A DNA stretch of 64,000 nucleotides. It comes from an uncultured Woeseiaceae bacterium. GTDB taxonomy: Bacteria > Pseudomonadota > Gammaproteobacteria > Steroidobacterales > Woeseiaceae. The position numbers were made by a program, and so were the translations under genes. This document shows, in pieces, positions 16,998 to 24,602 of the stretch. The notes under the pieces are model-generated. The model ran no database searches, was not told where the DNA came from, and saw only the letters and a list, made by a program, of their open reading frames with translations. The stretch spans positions 1 through 64,000 of the forward strand of contig CALZMQ010000011.1 of the NCBI GenBank assembly GCA_945788625.1. The letters are read 5' to 3'. Positions within the stretch are counted from its first letter, which is position 1, and the number at the start of each line of letters is the position of its first letter.

Positions 16998-19967
16998 CTA
17001 CAATATTTTCAGCGAGACCATGAACTCGTCGTCGTCGGCGACGACGGAGTCACCAAAACCCTTCGCGTATCCGACTGACAGGGTCATGTCCATTCGCGAC
17101 AGGATCGTGAATCGAAAGTCGACCTGGATACCGGCGTTTGTCACTTCCTTGCGTACGCTGCTGTCGTCGAGGTCCGTTGTCAATGCGCTGGCAAAGACCG
17201 CCGGCCGCGCCCAGCTCAGGTAGAAGCCCGGGGTTCCGACGCGGCTGAAACGGACGGGTGGGAGATTCCACTCGAGCATGGCGCGATGGAAGTTGCGGCC
17301 CGGCACCTGGTTCAGCTCGAACCCCGGCATTGCGTAGAACTCGCGATAACGTTTGATCGAGCCTCGATCCACGTAGTTGTTTCCGAAGCCACCAAAAAAG
17401 AAGGTCGCAAATTCGTCGGCAGGTTCGCCGAATGCCGCGCCGGCCGAGTTACGCAGCCAGATCGACGAGTGCTTCCAGGGCAAGGCGATGCCGAAATCGA
17501 AATCGCCGAGCACTTTGGGAATGGTGTCACCCTCGACATGATTGACGGTCGTTCCCAACCGCCAGCTAAAGCCCTTTTCGTCATCGACGGCACCCAGCGA
17601 TTTGCGCAAATGCGAGTAGTGCAGGTCCGCGTTCAAAGTCGAGAGTGTGTCGAAGGTCACGGGCACGTTCTGGTAGCGAGGCAGGCTGTCCATTTCGGTA
17701 TAGTGATTGACGTCGATCGAAAGCCCCAGAATCCGCGGTTCGTCGTATATCAGGGTCTTTTCGAAACCCACCGTGAATCGATTTCCCTTGCGGCTTTTCT
17801 TGGTCGGCCCGGCGAGGTCGTAAAAATCCGCGCCATTGAGGGCCGCACTCAGGGTCCAGGCACCCGACAGCGGTGACGCGCTGAAGACCGTATGCCGGTA
17901 ATCGATGCTCAGGTTGGTGCGTTCGCTGCCGGGCAAGTCTCCGTCGGTCGAATACGATGCGGCAATATTCAATGTGTCGAGACGGATGGGATCGGAAAAA
18001 TTCGCCTTCAAGCCCAGCGAGACCGAATCCTTGTAGCCGAGAACGATCGGGTACAACGACTCCAGGCCGAGGTGACTCATTGCCGTATAGCTTTCCTTCA
18101 AGACGATGCGCTGTTCGGCTGCAATGTCGTCCGGAGAGCCCGCGCGCCAGGTCTCGAGTACCGGGTGCTTTTGTATCGTCTTGCTGCCCAGGAACGATAT
18201 CGCACTGACGTCTTCGAGCGGGCGCGCCTCGATCCGCGCGGGGACGAATCCCTGTCCCGTGTAGTTGAATACAATCAGATTTTCATTGTCGATCGGGATC
18301 GGTCGGAAGAAGCCGGTTTCGGCGTTACTTACAGCTTCGAGTTCGCCTGTCCCGATTTCAAAGCGGAAAATATTTGAAACGCCGGTGTAGTAAGAACTAC
18401 CGAACAGGTAGCGCGCGTCAGCCGAGAATACAAAGCTTTCGGGAATGGAGTCGCCAAATGAAAACGTGGCTACCGGTTCCAGCTTTTCGTTCAGCAGTGC
18501 GGCGGTTTCATGAACCTGCAGCGAATACTCGCCCGAAATATTGCCGAACGACCCCGATAGCAAGCTGCCGTCCGGTGATATATCGAGGTCGTAGACGATC
18601 GTACCGTACGGGAAGGACTTGACGAGATTCCAGTCGGTATAAGGGTGGGGTATACGCACGATGGAGGCATAGCCGTTGAGGTGACGCACGCCCCATAGTG
18701 AGCGGTCGGCCGCGTTGAAGACGATTTCACCGATGCGCGCATCGCTGAGCAACATTCTCGAATCGCCGGAATGCCGGTCGATCGCCATGAGATCGCGATA
18801 CGCGTAGTTGTCGCTCGTATAGAAAATGGTCTCCGACTCGTGGTCGTACGCAACCGAGGACACGCGGTACACCATCGGGCCCTTGATATCTTCGATACGC
18901 TCGACAGCGCCGGTTGCGAGCGACAGTTCGCCGATGTGGGCGACCACTCCGGGCTTTCGAAAGCCGGCTATCAGGCTGTCGCGGCCGGCGTCGTAATAGG
19001 CTCTGGAAACCGAGCCCAGGGCCGCAGGCGCCAGGTCTCGGTAGCTTGTCGTGGGGTACTTGCGGACCTCGGCAAGGTTTGAATTCTGGAACTCATGCTC
19101 GAACGCGATCCAGTCCTGCCATGCGTCGTCGAGCGGCTGCCCGAACACGCGATCGAATTCCTCCTCGTAGGAGCGGCGGCTGCCTGCGCTGCGTTGTGCC
19201 CACGACACGACCTTTTCCGGTGAATGGACATATGCCAGGTAGGTTATGAAGCGCGACCCGTAAAGATACGCATTGGCGCCGACCTGGAAGTCGACGGTAA
19301 CGCCCTCTGCCACGAGACCGAGCGGATCGTAGAAATGAGCGTCGTCGCGTACCATCGACCGGAAGACCATTTCATCGTAGGCGCCTTGAGCGCGGCCCAA
19401 CCCGCCGGCCATCCAGGTTTCGAGAAAAACTGCTATGCCTTCCAGGTACCAGCGCGGGCTCGTCTTTCGTGGCGAGGTCAGGTACTGGTAGAGAATGGTC
19501 TCCGGGTGCTCTGGCGTAGCCAGCACTTTGCCGCGAAATAATTTCCGAAAGCGCGCGTCGGCAGGAGCTGCCTGGTCGGTATTGCTGATGTGAACCAGTT
19601 CATGATTCATGATCGTGTACATGCGCTCAGCCGGCGCCGCGGTCTCGAATGTCAGCGGTATCGGAGCGATATCGACAACCAGCGAGTTCAGCGGTACGGA
19701 ACTCGCACCGGCGTTTCCGTAGTCCGAGAAGTCGGTGAGCAGAACCGTGATCTTCTCGTCGGTCTCGTAATTCAGGATGCTTTTTTGCCGGTCGAGGGAA
19801 TTGTGAAAGGTCTGTATGACGCGGGGTACGAGATAGGTTTCTGTTGGATCGAAATACAGCAACCGCAGGCTGTCGGTTTCGACGCTACTGAGTTCCTGCG
19901 CGCCGGCGGCGCCGCCCGCAAGCGACAACATCAACAGCATCGGCCGGCAGGCTCGGAATCCTGGCAT
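16998..19967 (-). CDS. Secreted HELVH peptidase with propeller and C-terminal beta-barrel-like region
   Basis: About 989 aa from the ATG at 19967 (MPGFRACRPMLL), preferred over an upstream TTG because it follows GAGGGA and begins a signal peptide ending near GGAAGAQ. Residues about 30-290 resemble a gluzincin-type peptidase: MNHELVHISN (HExxH) followed by RWYLEGIAVFLE, the usual downstream acidic helix. About 300-600 is WD40/TolB-like propeller sequence (YDLDISPDGSLLSGSFG). From about 640 the amphipathic beta pattern resembles an outer-membrane barrel or surface-antigen domain (LDTLNIAASYSTDGD, SIDVNHYTEM, RMDMTLSVGYAKGFG). Predicted outer-membrane-associated protease; substrate unknown. Confidence 0.78.
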   Translation of the reverse strand: MPGFRACRPMLLMLSLAGGAAGAQELSSVETDSLRLLYFDPTETYLVPRVIQTFHNSLDRQKSILNYETDEKITVLLTDFSDYGNAGASSVPLNSLVVDIAPIPLTFETAAPAERMYTIMNHELVHISNTDQAAPADARFRKLFRGKVLATPEHPETILYQYLTSPRKTSPRWYLEGIAVFLETWMAGGLGRAQGAYDEMVFRSMVRDDAHFYDPLGLVAEGVTVDFQVGANAYLYGSRFITYLAYVHSPEKVVSWAQRSAGSRRSYEEEFDRVFGQPLDDAWQDWIAFEHEFQNSNLAEVRKYPTTSYRDLAPAALGSVSRAYYDAGRDSLIAGFRKPGVVAHIGELSLATGAVERIEDIKGPMVYRVSSVAYDHESETIFYTSDNYAYRDLMAIDRHSGDSRMLLSDARIGEIVFNAADRSLWGVRHLNGYASIVRIPHPYTDWNLVKSFPYGTIVYDLDISPDGSLLSGSFGNISGEYSLQVHETAALLNEKLEPVATFSFGDSIPESFVFSADARYLFGSSYYTGVSNIFRFEIGTGELEAVSNAETGFFRPIPIDNENLIVFNYTGQGFVPARIEARPLEDVSAISFLGSKTIQKHPVLETWRAGSPDDIAAEQRIVLKESYTAMSHLGLESLYPIVLGYKDSVSLGLKANFSDPIRLDTLNIAASYSTDGDLPGSERTNLSIDYRHTVFSASPLSGAWTLSAALNGADFYDLAGPTKKSRKGNRFTVGFEKTLIYDEPRILGLSIDVNHYTEMDSLPRYQNVPVTFDTLSTLNADLHYSHLRKSLGAVDDEKGFSWRLGTTVNHVEGDTIPKVLGDFDFGIALPWKHSSIWLRNSAGAAFGEPADEFATFFFGGFGNNYVDRGSIKRYREFYAMPGFELNQVPGRNFHRAMLEWNLPPVRFSRVGTPGFYLSWARPAVFASALTTDLDDSSVRKEVTNAGIQVDFRFTILSRMDMTLSVGYAKGFGDSVVADDDEFMVSLKIL

Positions 19968-20114
19968 TGCATCCCTCAAATCAGAAGAGACCCGGTGACG
20001 CAAAATTGCGCCCCGGGTTCAGTCTGCGCGGCCCGTAAGTATTCCTAATGCACAAGGAGGTTGATTTAGGAGGGCCCGGTTCTTTTTATTGTCGTTCTTG
20101 TTTTTGTTATTCGT

Positions 20115-21188
20115 TTATCGCTCGCTAAGTGCCTCGCGCAGCGCCTCGCTGCGAAGTTGTTCGCGGAACGCATTACTGCGTAAAGCGTTGCGGAACTGTT
20201 CACTGCGAAATGCGTCCCTGAATGCGTTGCTGCGCAAAGCATTGCGGAATTGTTCGCTGCGCAACGCATCGCGGAACGCGCTGCTGCGCATCGCATCACG
20301 AAACGCATTTGACGTGAGTGCCTCGCGGAACTGCTCACTGCGGAGAGCGTCCCTGAACGCGTTGCTTCTGAGCGCGTCGCGGAATTGCTCGCTGCGCAGT
20401 GCGTCCCTGAATGCGTTGCTGCGCATCGCGTCGCGGAAAGCATTCGAAGTCAATGCCGTGCGAAATTGCTCACTGCGAAGTGCATTTATAAGCGCGTCGC
20501 TGGTCAGCGCATCGCGATACGCGTTCGACTTCAACGCATCGCGGAAATTGTCGCTGCGCAGCGCCTCGCGCAGATTTTCGTTACGCAGGGCGTCGCGGAA
20601 CCGATCACTGCTCAGTGCCTCGCGGAACGCGTCGCTGGTCAGTGCGTCGCGAAACGCTTCCTGCGACAAGGCATCTCGAAACGCGACGTCTCCCATGGCA
20701 TCGCGAAATGCCGCACTGCTGATTGCATCTCGCAGAGACTCGTTTCTCAGCGCTTCGCTGAACGATGCGGCGCTGAATGCATCGTGAAACGCATTGCTGG
20801 CCATCGCGTCACGAAATGCGTTAGCGCCCAGCGCGTCGCGGAAATTTTCGCTGCTCAATGCGTCGCGAAACGCGGCGCTGTTCAGTGCGTCTCGAAGAGC
20901 ATTGCTCGCCAGGGCTTCGCGGAACGCTTCGCTGCGCATCGCATCGCGAAACGCGTCGTCAGCAACCAGCTTGGCAAATACATCGGACTGCATAATTTCC
21001 TGCAGCGACTCATCGCCCAGTTGCACCTCATCATTGGCGGCACTATCCGCGCGATAGCGCTCCGCCGGGGCGACGGTGCCGGTAACCTCGTCTGTGCGCG
21101 GTGGATTGATTAACCCGAAATACGCAACTACGAGCAGTGCCGCAACGCCGACCAGAACTGCCGGAATTGCCTTGTTCCTGTTAGTCAT
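20115..21188 (-). CDS. Membrane-anchored protein of 32 nonapeptide repeats
   Basis: 357 aa. Short basic N-terminus (MTNRNK), one membrane segment (about 8-27), a linker to residue 67, then 32 uninterrupted 9-residue repeats (68-355) of consensus S-N-A-F-R-D-A-L-R, and a terminal ER. The topology predicts a periplasmic repeat domain. Positions 4 (F/L), 7 (A) and 8 (L) are hydrophobic; 5, 6 and 9 are mostly charged. In the last 13 repeats two versions alternate (SNAF and SEQF types), giving an 18-residue period. GGGGAAGG precedes the start. It follows the anti-sigma gene by 81 bases and has its own ECF-type promoter element. I recognise no family; it is probably the structural or effector output of the sigma operon. 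Confidence 0.85.
   Translation of the reverse strand: MTNRNKAIPAVLVGVAALLVVAYFGLINPPRTDEVTGTVAPAERYRADSAANDEVQLGDESLQEIMQSDVFAKLVADDAFRDAMRSEAFREALASNALRDALNSAAFRDALSSENFRDALGANAFRDAMASNAFHDAFSAASFSEALRNESLRDAISSAAFRDAMGDVAFRDALSQEAFRDALTSDAFREALSSDRFRDALRNENLREALRSDNFRDALKSNAYRDALTSDALINALRSEQFRTALTSNAFRDAMRSNAFRDALRSEQFRDALRSNAFRDALRSEQFREALTSNAFRDAMRSSAFRDALRSEQFRNALRSNAFRDAFRSEQFRNALRSNAFREQLRSEALREALSER
20124..20987 (-). repeat. 32 tandem 27-bp units encoding nonapeptides
   Basis: The segment is exactly 864 bp, 32 x 27, all in frame within the gene above. Units nearer the 3' end of the gene are the most alike and often alternate in two forms, suggesting recent expansion by unequal exchange or slippage there; units near the 5' end have diverged. 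There are no spacers, so this is not a CRISPR array. Confidence 0.92.
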
Positions 21189-21243
21189 CTTGCCTTCCCC
21201 TTGGGCCCCGTGCAGGGCTCTTCACTATGCGTCCTACCCGTTA

Positions 21244-21270
21244 GTACCAGCCGGGCAGGAAAAAGTTGGT
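21244..21270 (-). promoter_or_regulatory. ECF-type promoter element upstream of the nonapeptide-repeat gene
   Basis: On the minus strand ACCAACTTTTT is followed by exactly 12 bases and GTAC. The same arrangement occurs upstream of the sigma-factor gene (22573-22599) and I noticed it nowhere else. The AACTT core resembles the -35 of ECF promoters. The -35 part touches the stop codon of the anti-sigma gene and GTAC lies 55 bases before the repeat-protein ATG, leaving room for a normal leader with a Shine-Dalgarno. Confidence 0.7.
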
Positions 21271-22031
21271 TATTTGTCAGGCGCATACTCGAGGCGTGCC
21301 TCATGTACTACTTCCCCGCCATCCAGGAAGCGCAACCTGATCGTCGTGTTCCGCCCGCCCTCATTGTGCAGGTACACCGCGTATCGTCGTTTTCCTTGCA
21401 TCGCCAGCGTTACCTTGCCTGCCTGCGCTGACACCGTGGTACCGCTGCTTTCCAGTTGTGCGAAACCGTTGAACCAGATGGTCCGGTCTGTGTAATCCGC
21501 CTCGATTTCGATCGGGCGCTTCGCAAACAGGTCGAAATCGAGAATCAGCATGGATGCCGTGTTGCGTAATGACACGGTCCCGGCGATATCCGCCAGGTTG
21601 ATAGAAACGCTGCTGACAAGCCCTGTATCGACCGGTTTCGCAACTGTGCCGACGAGTTTCGTGACGTCGTCGAACGCCGTATTCGAAATCTGTCCTGAAT
21701 TCACGAGGGTGAGCGACAGGACCACGCCGGCCGCGAACGTCGCGGCATACTTCAAAACCGGTGCTGCCAGGAGAGTCTGCAGGAGGCCTGTCGATTCCTG
21801 CGCCGTTTTTGACGGACTCAAGGAGCTCATTATCAGGTGCCTCAGGTGCGGTGGGGGTTCTTCGGCCTCGACCCTGTCGAGTGTCGAACACAAGTTGGCG
21901 AGTTGTTCGTTCATGGCCCGGCCCTCGGCGCTGTCGTCGAGGTAAGACTGGAGTTCAGCACTTTCAACATCGCCGATCTCACCGTCGATAGCGGCGTTCA
22001 TCAGATCTGTGTATTTCTGCTCTGTCGCCAT
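21270..22031 (-). CDS. Transmembrane anti-sigma factor
   Basis: 253 aa. The cytoplasmic N-terminal part (1-70) has the anti-sigma pattern LMNAAIDGEI-(x)n-ELQSYLDDSAEGRA found in regulators of ECF sigma factors, but without the HxxxCxxC zinc motif. A single membrane helix is at about 94-112 (YAATFAAGVVLSLTLVNSG). The remaining 140 residues are periplasmic and beta-rich. The ATG overlaps the sigma-factor stop as TAATG, so both are made from one message. Predicted role: bind the ECF sigma factor and release it in response to an envelope signal. The signal is unknown. Confidence 0.82.
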   Translation of the reverse strand: MATEQKYTDLMNAAIDGEIGDVESAELQSYLDDSAEGRAMNEQLANLCSTLDRVEAEEPPPHLRHLIMSSLSPSKTAQESTGLLQTLLAAPVLKYAATFAAGVVLSLTLVNSGQISNTAFDDVTKLVGTVAKPVDTGLVSSVSINLADIAGTVSLRNTASMLILDFDLFAKRPIEIEADYTDRTIWFNGFAQLESSGTTVSAQAGKVTLAMQGKRRYAVYLHNEGGRNTTIRLRFLDGGEVVHEARLEYAPDK

Positions 22032-22570
22032 TAGTGCATGCCGGTCCGTGTAAGCGCGTCTTTGAGCAGCTGCCTGGCTGAATAAAGCCGCGATTTAACC
22101 TTCTTTTCCGGGATTTCCAGTATCTGGCTTATCTCGCTGTAACTGAAACCCAAAAAGTGCTTCAGGACGATTACCGTCCGATAGTCGGTCTTGATGGTCA
22201 TCAGTGCCGCCTGTACGCCTGCTGAAAGATTGGCACTTTGGAGCTCCTGTTCAGGACCTTTTGCCTCATCCACTGCCTCGAGTTGCAGCGGTTCGAGCCG
22301 TTTGGACTTGCCGAGCCAGGTAATCGATTCGTTTAACGTGATCCGGTATATCCAGCTGAAAAAGCGGCGCGAAGGGTCAAAGCTCCCGAAGTTCTCGAAG
22401 ACCTTCAAAAAAACCGTCTGGGTAACGTCTCTCGCGTCATCCCGGCTGTTCAGCATGCGTAGTGCAGTGTTGAACACTGGTTTCTCGTACAGGACCAGCA
22501 AGCTCTCGAAGGCTTGCCGGTCACCTTCAATGCACCGTTCAATCAATTTTGTATCGTCTGTCCTACTCAT
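22031..22570 (-). CDS. ECF-type RNA polymerase sigma factor
   Basis: 179 aa. Region 2 spans about 8-75 (LIERCIEGDRQAFESLL, DARDVTQTVFLKVFENF, FFSWIYRITLN) and region 4 about 120-172 (YRTVIVLKHFLGFSYSEIS, IPEKKVKSRLYSARQLL). It is immediately followed by its presumed anti-sigma. The promoter-like element ACCAACTTTTT-N12-GTAC ends only two bases before the annotated ATG, so the message may be leaderless or translation may begin slightly further in; residue 9 onward (LIERC) is where family similarity starts. Autoregulation is expected because the same element precedes the nonapeptide-repeat gene. Confidence 0.92.
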   Translation of the reverse strand: MSRTDDTKLIERCIEGDRQAFESLLVLYEKPVFNTALRMLNSRDDARDVTQTVFLKVFENFGSFDPSRRFFSWIYRITLNESITWLGKSKRLEPLQLEAVDEAKGPEQELQSANLSAGVQAALMTIKTDYRTVIVLKHFLGFSYSEISQILEIPEKKVKSRLYSARQLLKDALTRTGMH

Positions 22571-22572
22571 AC

Positions 22573-22599
22573 GTACAGATGACCCGGCAAAAAGTTGGT
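22573..22599 (-). promoter_or_regulatory. ECF-type promoter element upstream of the sigma gene
   Basis: Minus strand ACCAACTTTTT, 12-base spacer, GTAC; identical in motif and spacing to 21244-21270. It lies in the 54-base gap between the STAS gene and the sigma gene, which suggests the sigma/anti-sigma pair can be transcribed independently of the upstream partner-switching genes. Confidence 0.7.
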
Positions 22600-22624
22600 A
22601 AAGGCGCGATTCGACGGTTTCTTA

Positions 22625-22921
22625 TTATTCTTGTTTCGCTTCTATGTCGAATATGGTGTTGAAGCCCGAGTAACGGAACACGTCGTGTATGTGATTGTTG
22701 ACGTTAACAATTTTCAGTGCTGCGCCGTTCTCGGCAAGGCGCTTTTGCGTCTTCAGCAGTATACCCAGTCCGGCGCTCGAGATGTATTCGAGGGCAGAGA
22801 AATCCAGTGTCCTGGCGTCGCTGACGCCGTCCAGGAACGACAGCGCCCGGTCGCATTGCGCGGCATCCAGCCGACCGCTGCAGACGATCTCACCGTCGCC
22901 GCCGAAATTTATCTCGAACAT
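22625..22921 (-). CDS. STAS-domain anti-sigma-factor antagonist (RsbV/SpoIIAA-like)
   Basis: 98 aa single STAS domain. The phosphoacceptor loop EYISSAGLGIL is intact, with Ser48/Ser49 in the place of the regulatory Ser of RsbV-type proteins (Ser49 the likelier). It lies four bases after the GHKL kinase-like gene and in the same order as classical modules (phosphatase, kinase, antagonist). Expected role: when unphosphorylated, bind and titrate the kinase-like protein. The ultimate target of this switch is not defined by sequence. Confidence 0.88.
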   Translation of the reverse strand: MFEINFGGDGEIVCSGRLDAAQCDRALSFLDGVSDARTLDFSALEYISSAGLGILLKTQKRLAENGAALKIVNVNNHIHDVFRYSGFNTIFDIEAKQE

Positions 22922-22925
22922 CTCT

Positions 22926-23327
22926 TCATCCTGACTCCTTGGTAAATATTACTCTACTTCGACGGTCGCGGTATTCGTAGTCCAGATTGTCCACGATGTT
23001 CTGCAACAAGTGCAGCCCGAGGCCGCCCGGTGTGCGCTCGCCTAGCGACGCACTGGTGTCGATCTCGCGAGGCCTCGTAACGTCGAATTCGTCGACATCG
23101 TGCTCGGTCAAGGTAACCGTAACGACCCCGGCGTCGACGGCGACGTCGACTTCGATCTCGCCATCGCTGTCATGGTTGTACTTGACCATATTGGTGAACA
23201 GCTCTTCCATGGCGAGATGTACCGGGAAACGTACCGCCTCGCCGAGATCATGCGCCGCGAGAACGCCCTCCGTGAACTCGTAGATTGCAGAGAGAGAATC
23301 GAAGTCCCTGGCGAATTTCTTACGCAT
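22926..23327 (-). CDS. GHKL serine-kinase/anti-sigma-like protein (RsbW-like) with degenerate G1 box
   Basis: 133 aa histidine-kinase-like ATPase domain alone, as in RsbW/SpoIIAB. The N box is good (EELFTNMVKY, residues 41-50) and the G2 box is good (PGGLGLHLL, 100-108). The G1 box, normally DxGxPFDP, reads HDVDEFDV (76-83): the adenine-binding Asp is His and the first Gly is Val. ATP binding and Ser-kinase activity may therefore be altered. It sits 15 bases after the SpoIIE-type phosphatase and 4 bases before the STAS antagonist, the expected partners. Confidence 0.85.
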   Translation of the reverse strand: MRKKFARDFDSLSAIYEFTEGVLAAHDLGEAVRFPVHLAMEELFTNMVKYNHDSDGEIEVDVAVDAGVVTVTLTEHDVDEFDVTRPREIDTSASLGERTPGGLGLHLLQNIVDNLDYEYRDRRSRVIFTKESG

Positions 23328-23342
23328 GGCGTTCGGCAGAAA

Positions 23343-24599
23343 TCACTCGTGCAACCGTCTTGCCAGAACGATGGTGATGTCGTCCGCCTGCGGTGCCGAG
23401 CCGCCATGGCGGCGCGCCGCGCTCATGATTTTGTCCACCAGCTGCTGTGCGCTGGCGGCGGGATTATTGTCGATCACGTTGATAACCCCTTGCTGTCCGA
23501 ACTGCATGCCGGATTCGTTTTCGTATTCGTAAATACCGTCGGAGATCAGGCCCAACACATCACCGGGCTCGAGATTCGCCTGTACCGGTGCGGCGAGATT
23601 CGTTTGGGGCATGTAGCCCAGGGGAAACGTCGTTGCCGGGTGCCATTCGTACTCACTGATACCGGCACGATAGTGCATGATCGGGCCCTGTCCGCCCGAG
23701 TGAAAGATCAACGAATGTGTCGTGCTATCGAGGAGGCCGAAGAACCCCGTAACGAACCGGTCGTCCGGCAGGTCTTCGCAAAGCTGGTCGTTGATGTGCA
23801 CGAAAGCCTCGTCGAGGCTCGAATTCAGTCGGACCGCGACCCGCAACATGGCGCGCACCTGTGTCGCGCTCAACGCGGGCCCGATGCCGTGCCCCGTCGC
23901 GTCACCCATCAGCAAAAGCAGGCGTTCGTCGTCAATCGGCACGAAGTCGTAGAGATCGCCGCCAGTCTGGTCGGTAGGCGCAAACGCGCCACCGAATTCG
24001 TAGCCTGGAATATCGGGCATCGTCTTGGGCAGCGTGCCCATCTGAACGTCGCGCGCGACGGTTATTTCGCGATCAAGGCGTTCGGACTCGATAATTTGTT
24101 CGGTAATCTTGGCACGATGCAGCACGACAGCGGCCTGCGCGGCCAGTGCCTGCGCAACGAATTCGTCCTGCGCGTCGAAAACACCGTTTTTCTTGTTCAG
24201 GATCTGCAGTACGCCGACCAGCGAATCTTCATAGCCAATCAACGGAATGGTCAGCATGCAGCGTGAGCGATACCCGGTCTGTTTGTCGATCGCCCGGTTG
24301 AAGCGCTCGTCTGCATAACAGTCGGGTACGTTGATCAAGGTACGGGTTTGCGCCGATTCACCGACGATTCCCTTGTCCGCGGGAATCCGAATGTTGTCGA
24401 GTCCGGTACCGACACGAACAACCAGCTCGTCGGCGGCGCTGTCGTACAGGAATACCGTGCCACGATCGGCATTGAGGACTTCGCGGGATGCATTGACGAC
24501 CTCGGTGAGCATGGTGTCGAGATCGAAGGGAGCAGCCAGTTTGCGAGTGACTTCGAGAATCTGCCGCAGTGCCTGCGTGTCGTTGATGCCCTGGGTCAT
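23343..24599 (-). CDS. GAF-SpoIIE (PP2C) phosphatase, RsbU-like
   Basis: 418 aa. An N-terminal GAF sensor (about 18-160, LDTMLTEVVNASREVLNADRG) is followed by a short helical linker and a PP2C/SpoIIE domain (about 190-415). Metal-binding residues are in QTGGDLYDF, MGDATGHGIGPAL, LISDGIYEYEN and ADDITIVLAR, so the phosphatase should be active. Predicted role: dephosphorylate the adjacent STAS protein when the GAF domain senses its ligand. Only three bases separate it from the cyclase gene, arguing for one operon. Confidence 0.92.
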   Translation of the reverse strand: MTQGINDTQALRQILEVTRKLAAPFDLDTMLTEVVNASREVLNADRGTVFLYDSAADELVVRVGTGLDNIRIPADKGIVGESAQTRTLINVPDCYADERFNRAIDKQTGYRSRCMLTIPLIGYEDSLVGVLQILNKKNGVFDAQDEFVAQALAAQAAVVLHRAKITEQIIESERLDREITVARDVQMGTLPKTMPDIPGYEFGGAFAPTDQTGGDLYDFVPIDDERLLLLMGDATGHGIGPALSATQVRAMLRVAVRLNSSLDEAFVHINDQLCEDLPDDRFVTGFFGLLDSTTHSLIFHSGGQGPIMHYRAGISEYEWHPATTFPLGYMPQTNLAAPVQANLEPGDVLGLISDGIYEYENESGMQFGQQGVINVIDNNPAASAQQLVDKIMSAARRHGGSAPQADDITIVLARRLHE

Positions 24600-24602
24600 G
24601 GA

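Noticed and set aside
20089..21113. Long plus-strand ORFs opposite the repeat gene, and the idea that the 27-bp repeats are a CRISPR or satellite array
   Set aside because: The repeats are contiguous, in frame with the minus-strand gene and without spacers; plus-strand ORFs are mirror effects of the repeat.
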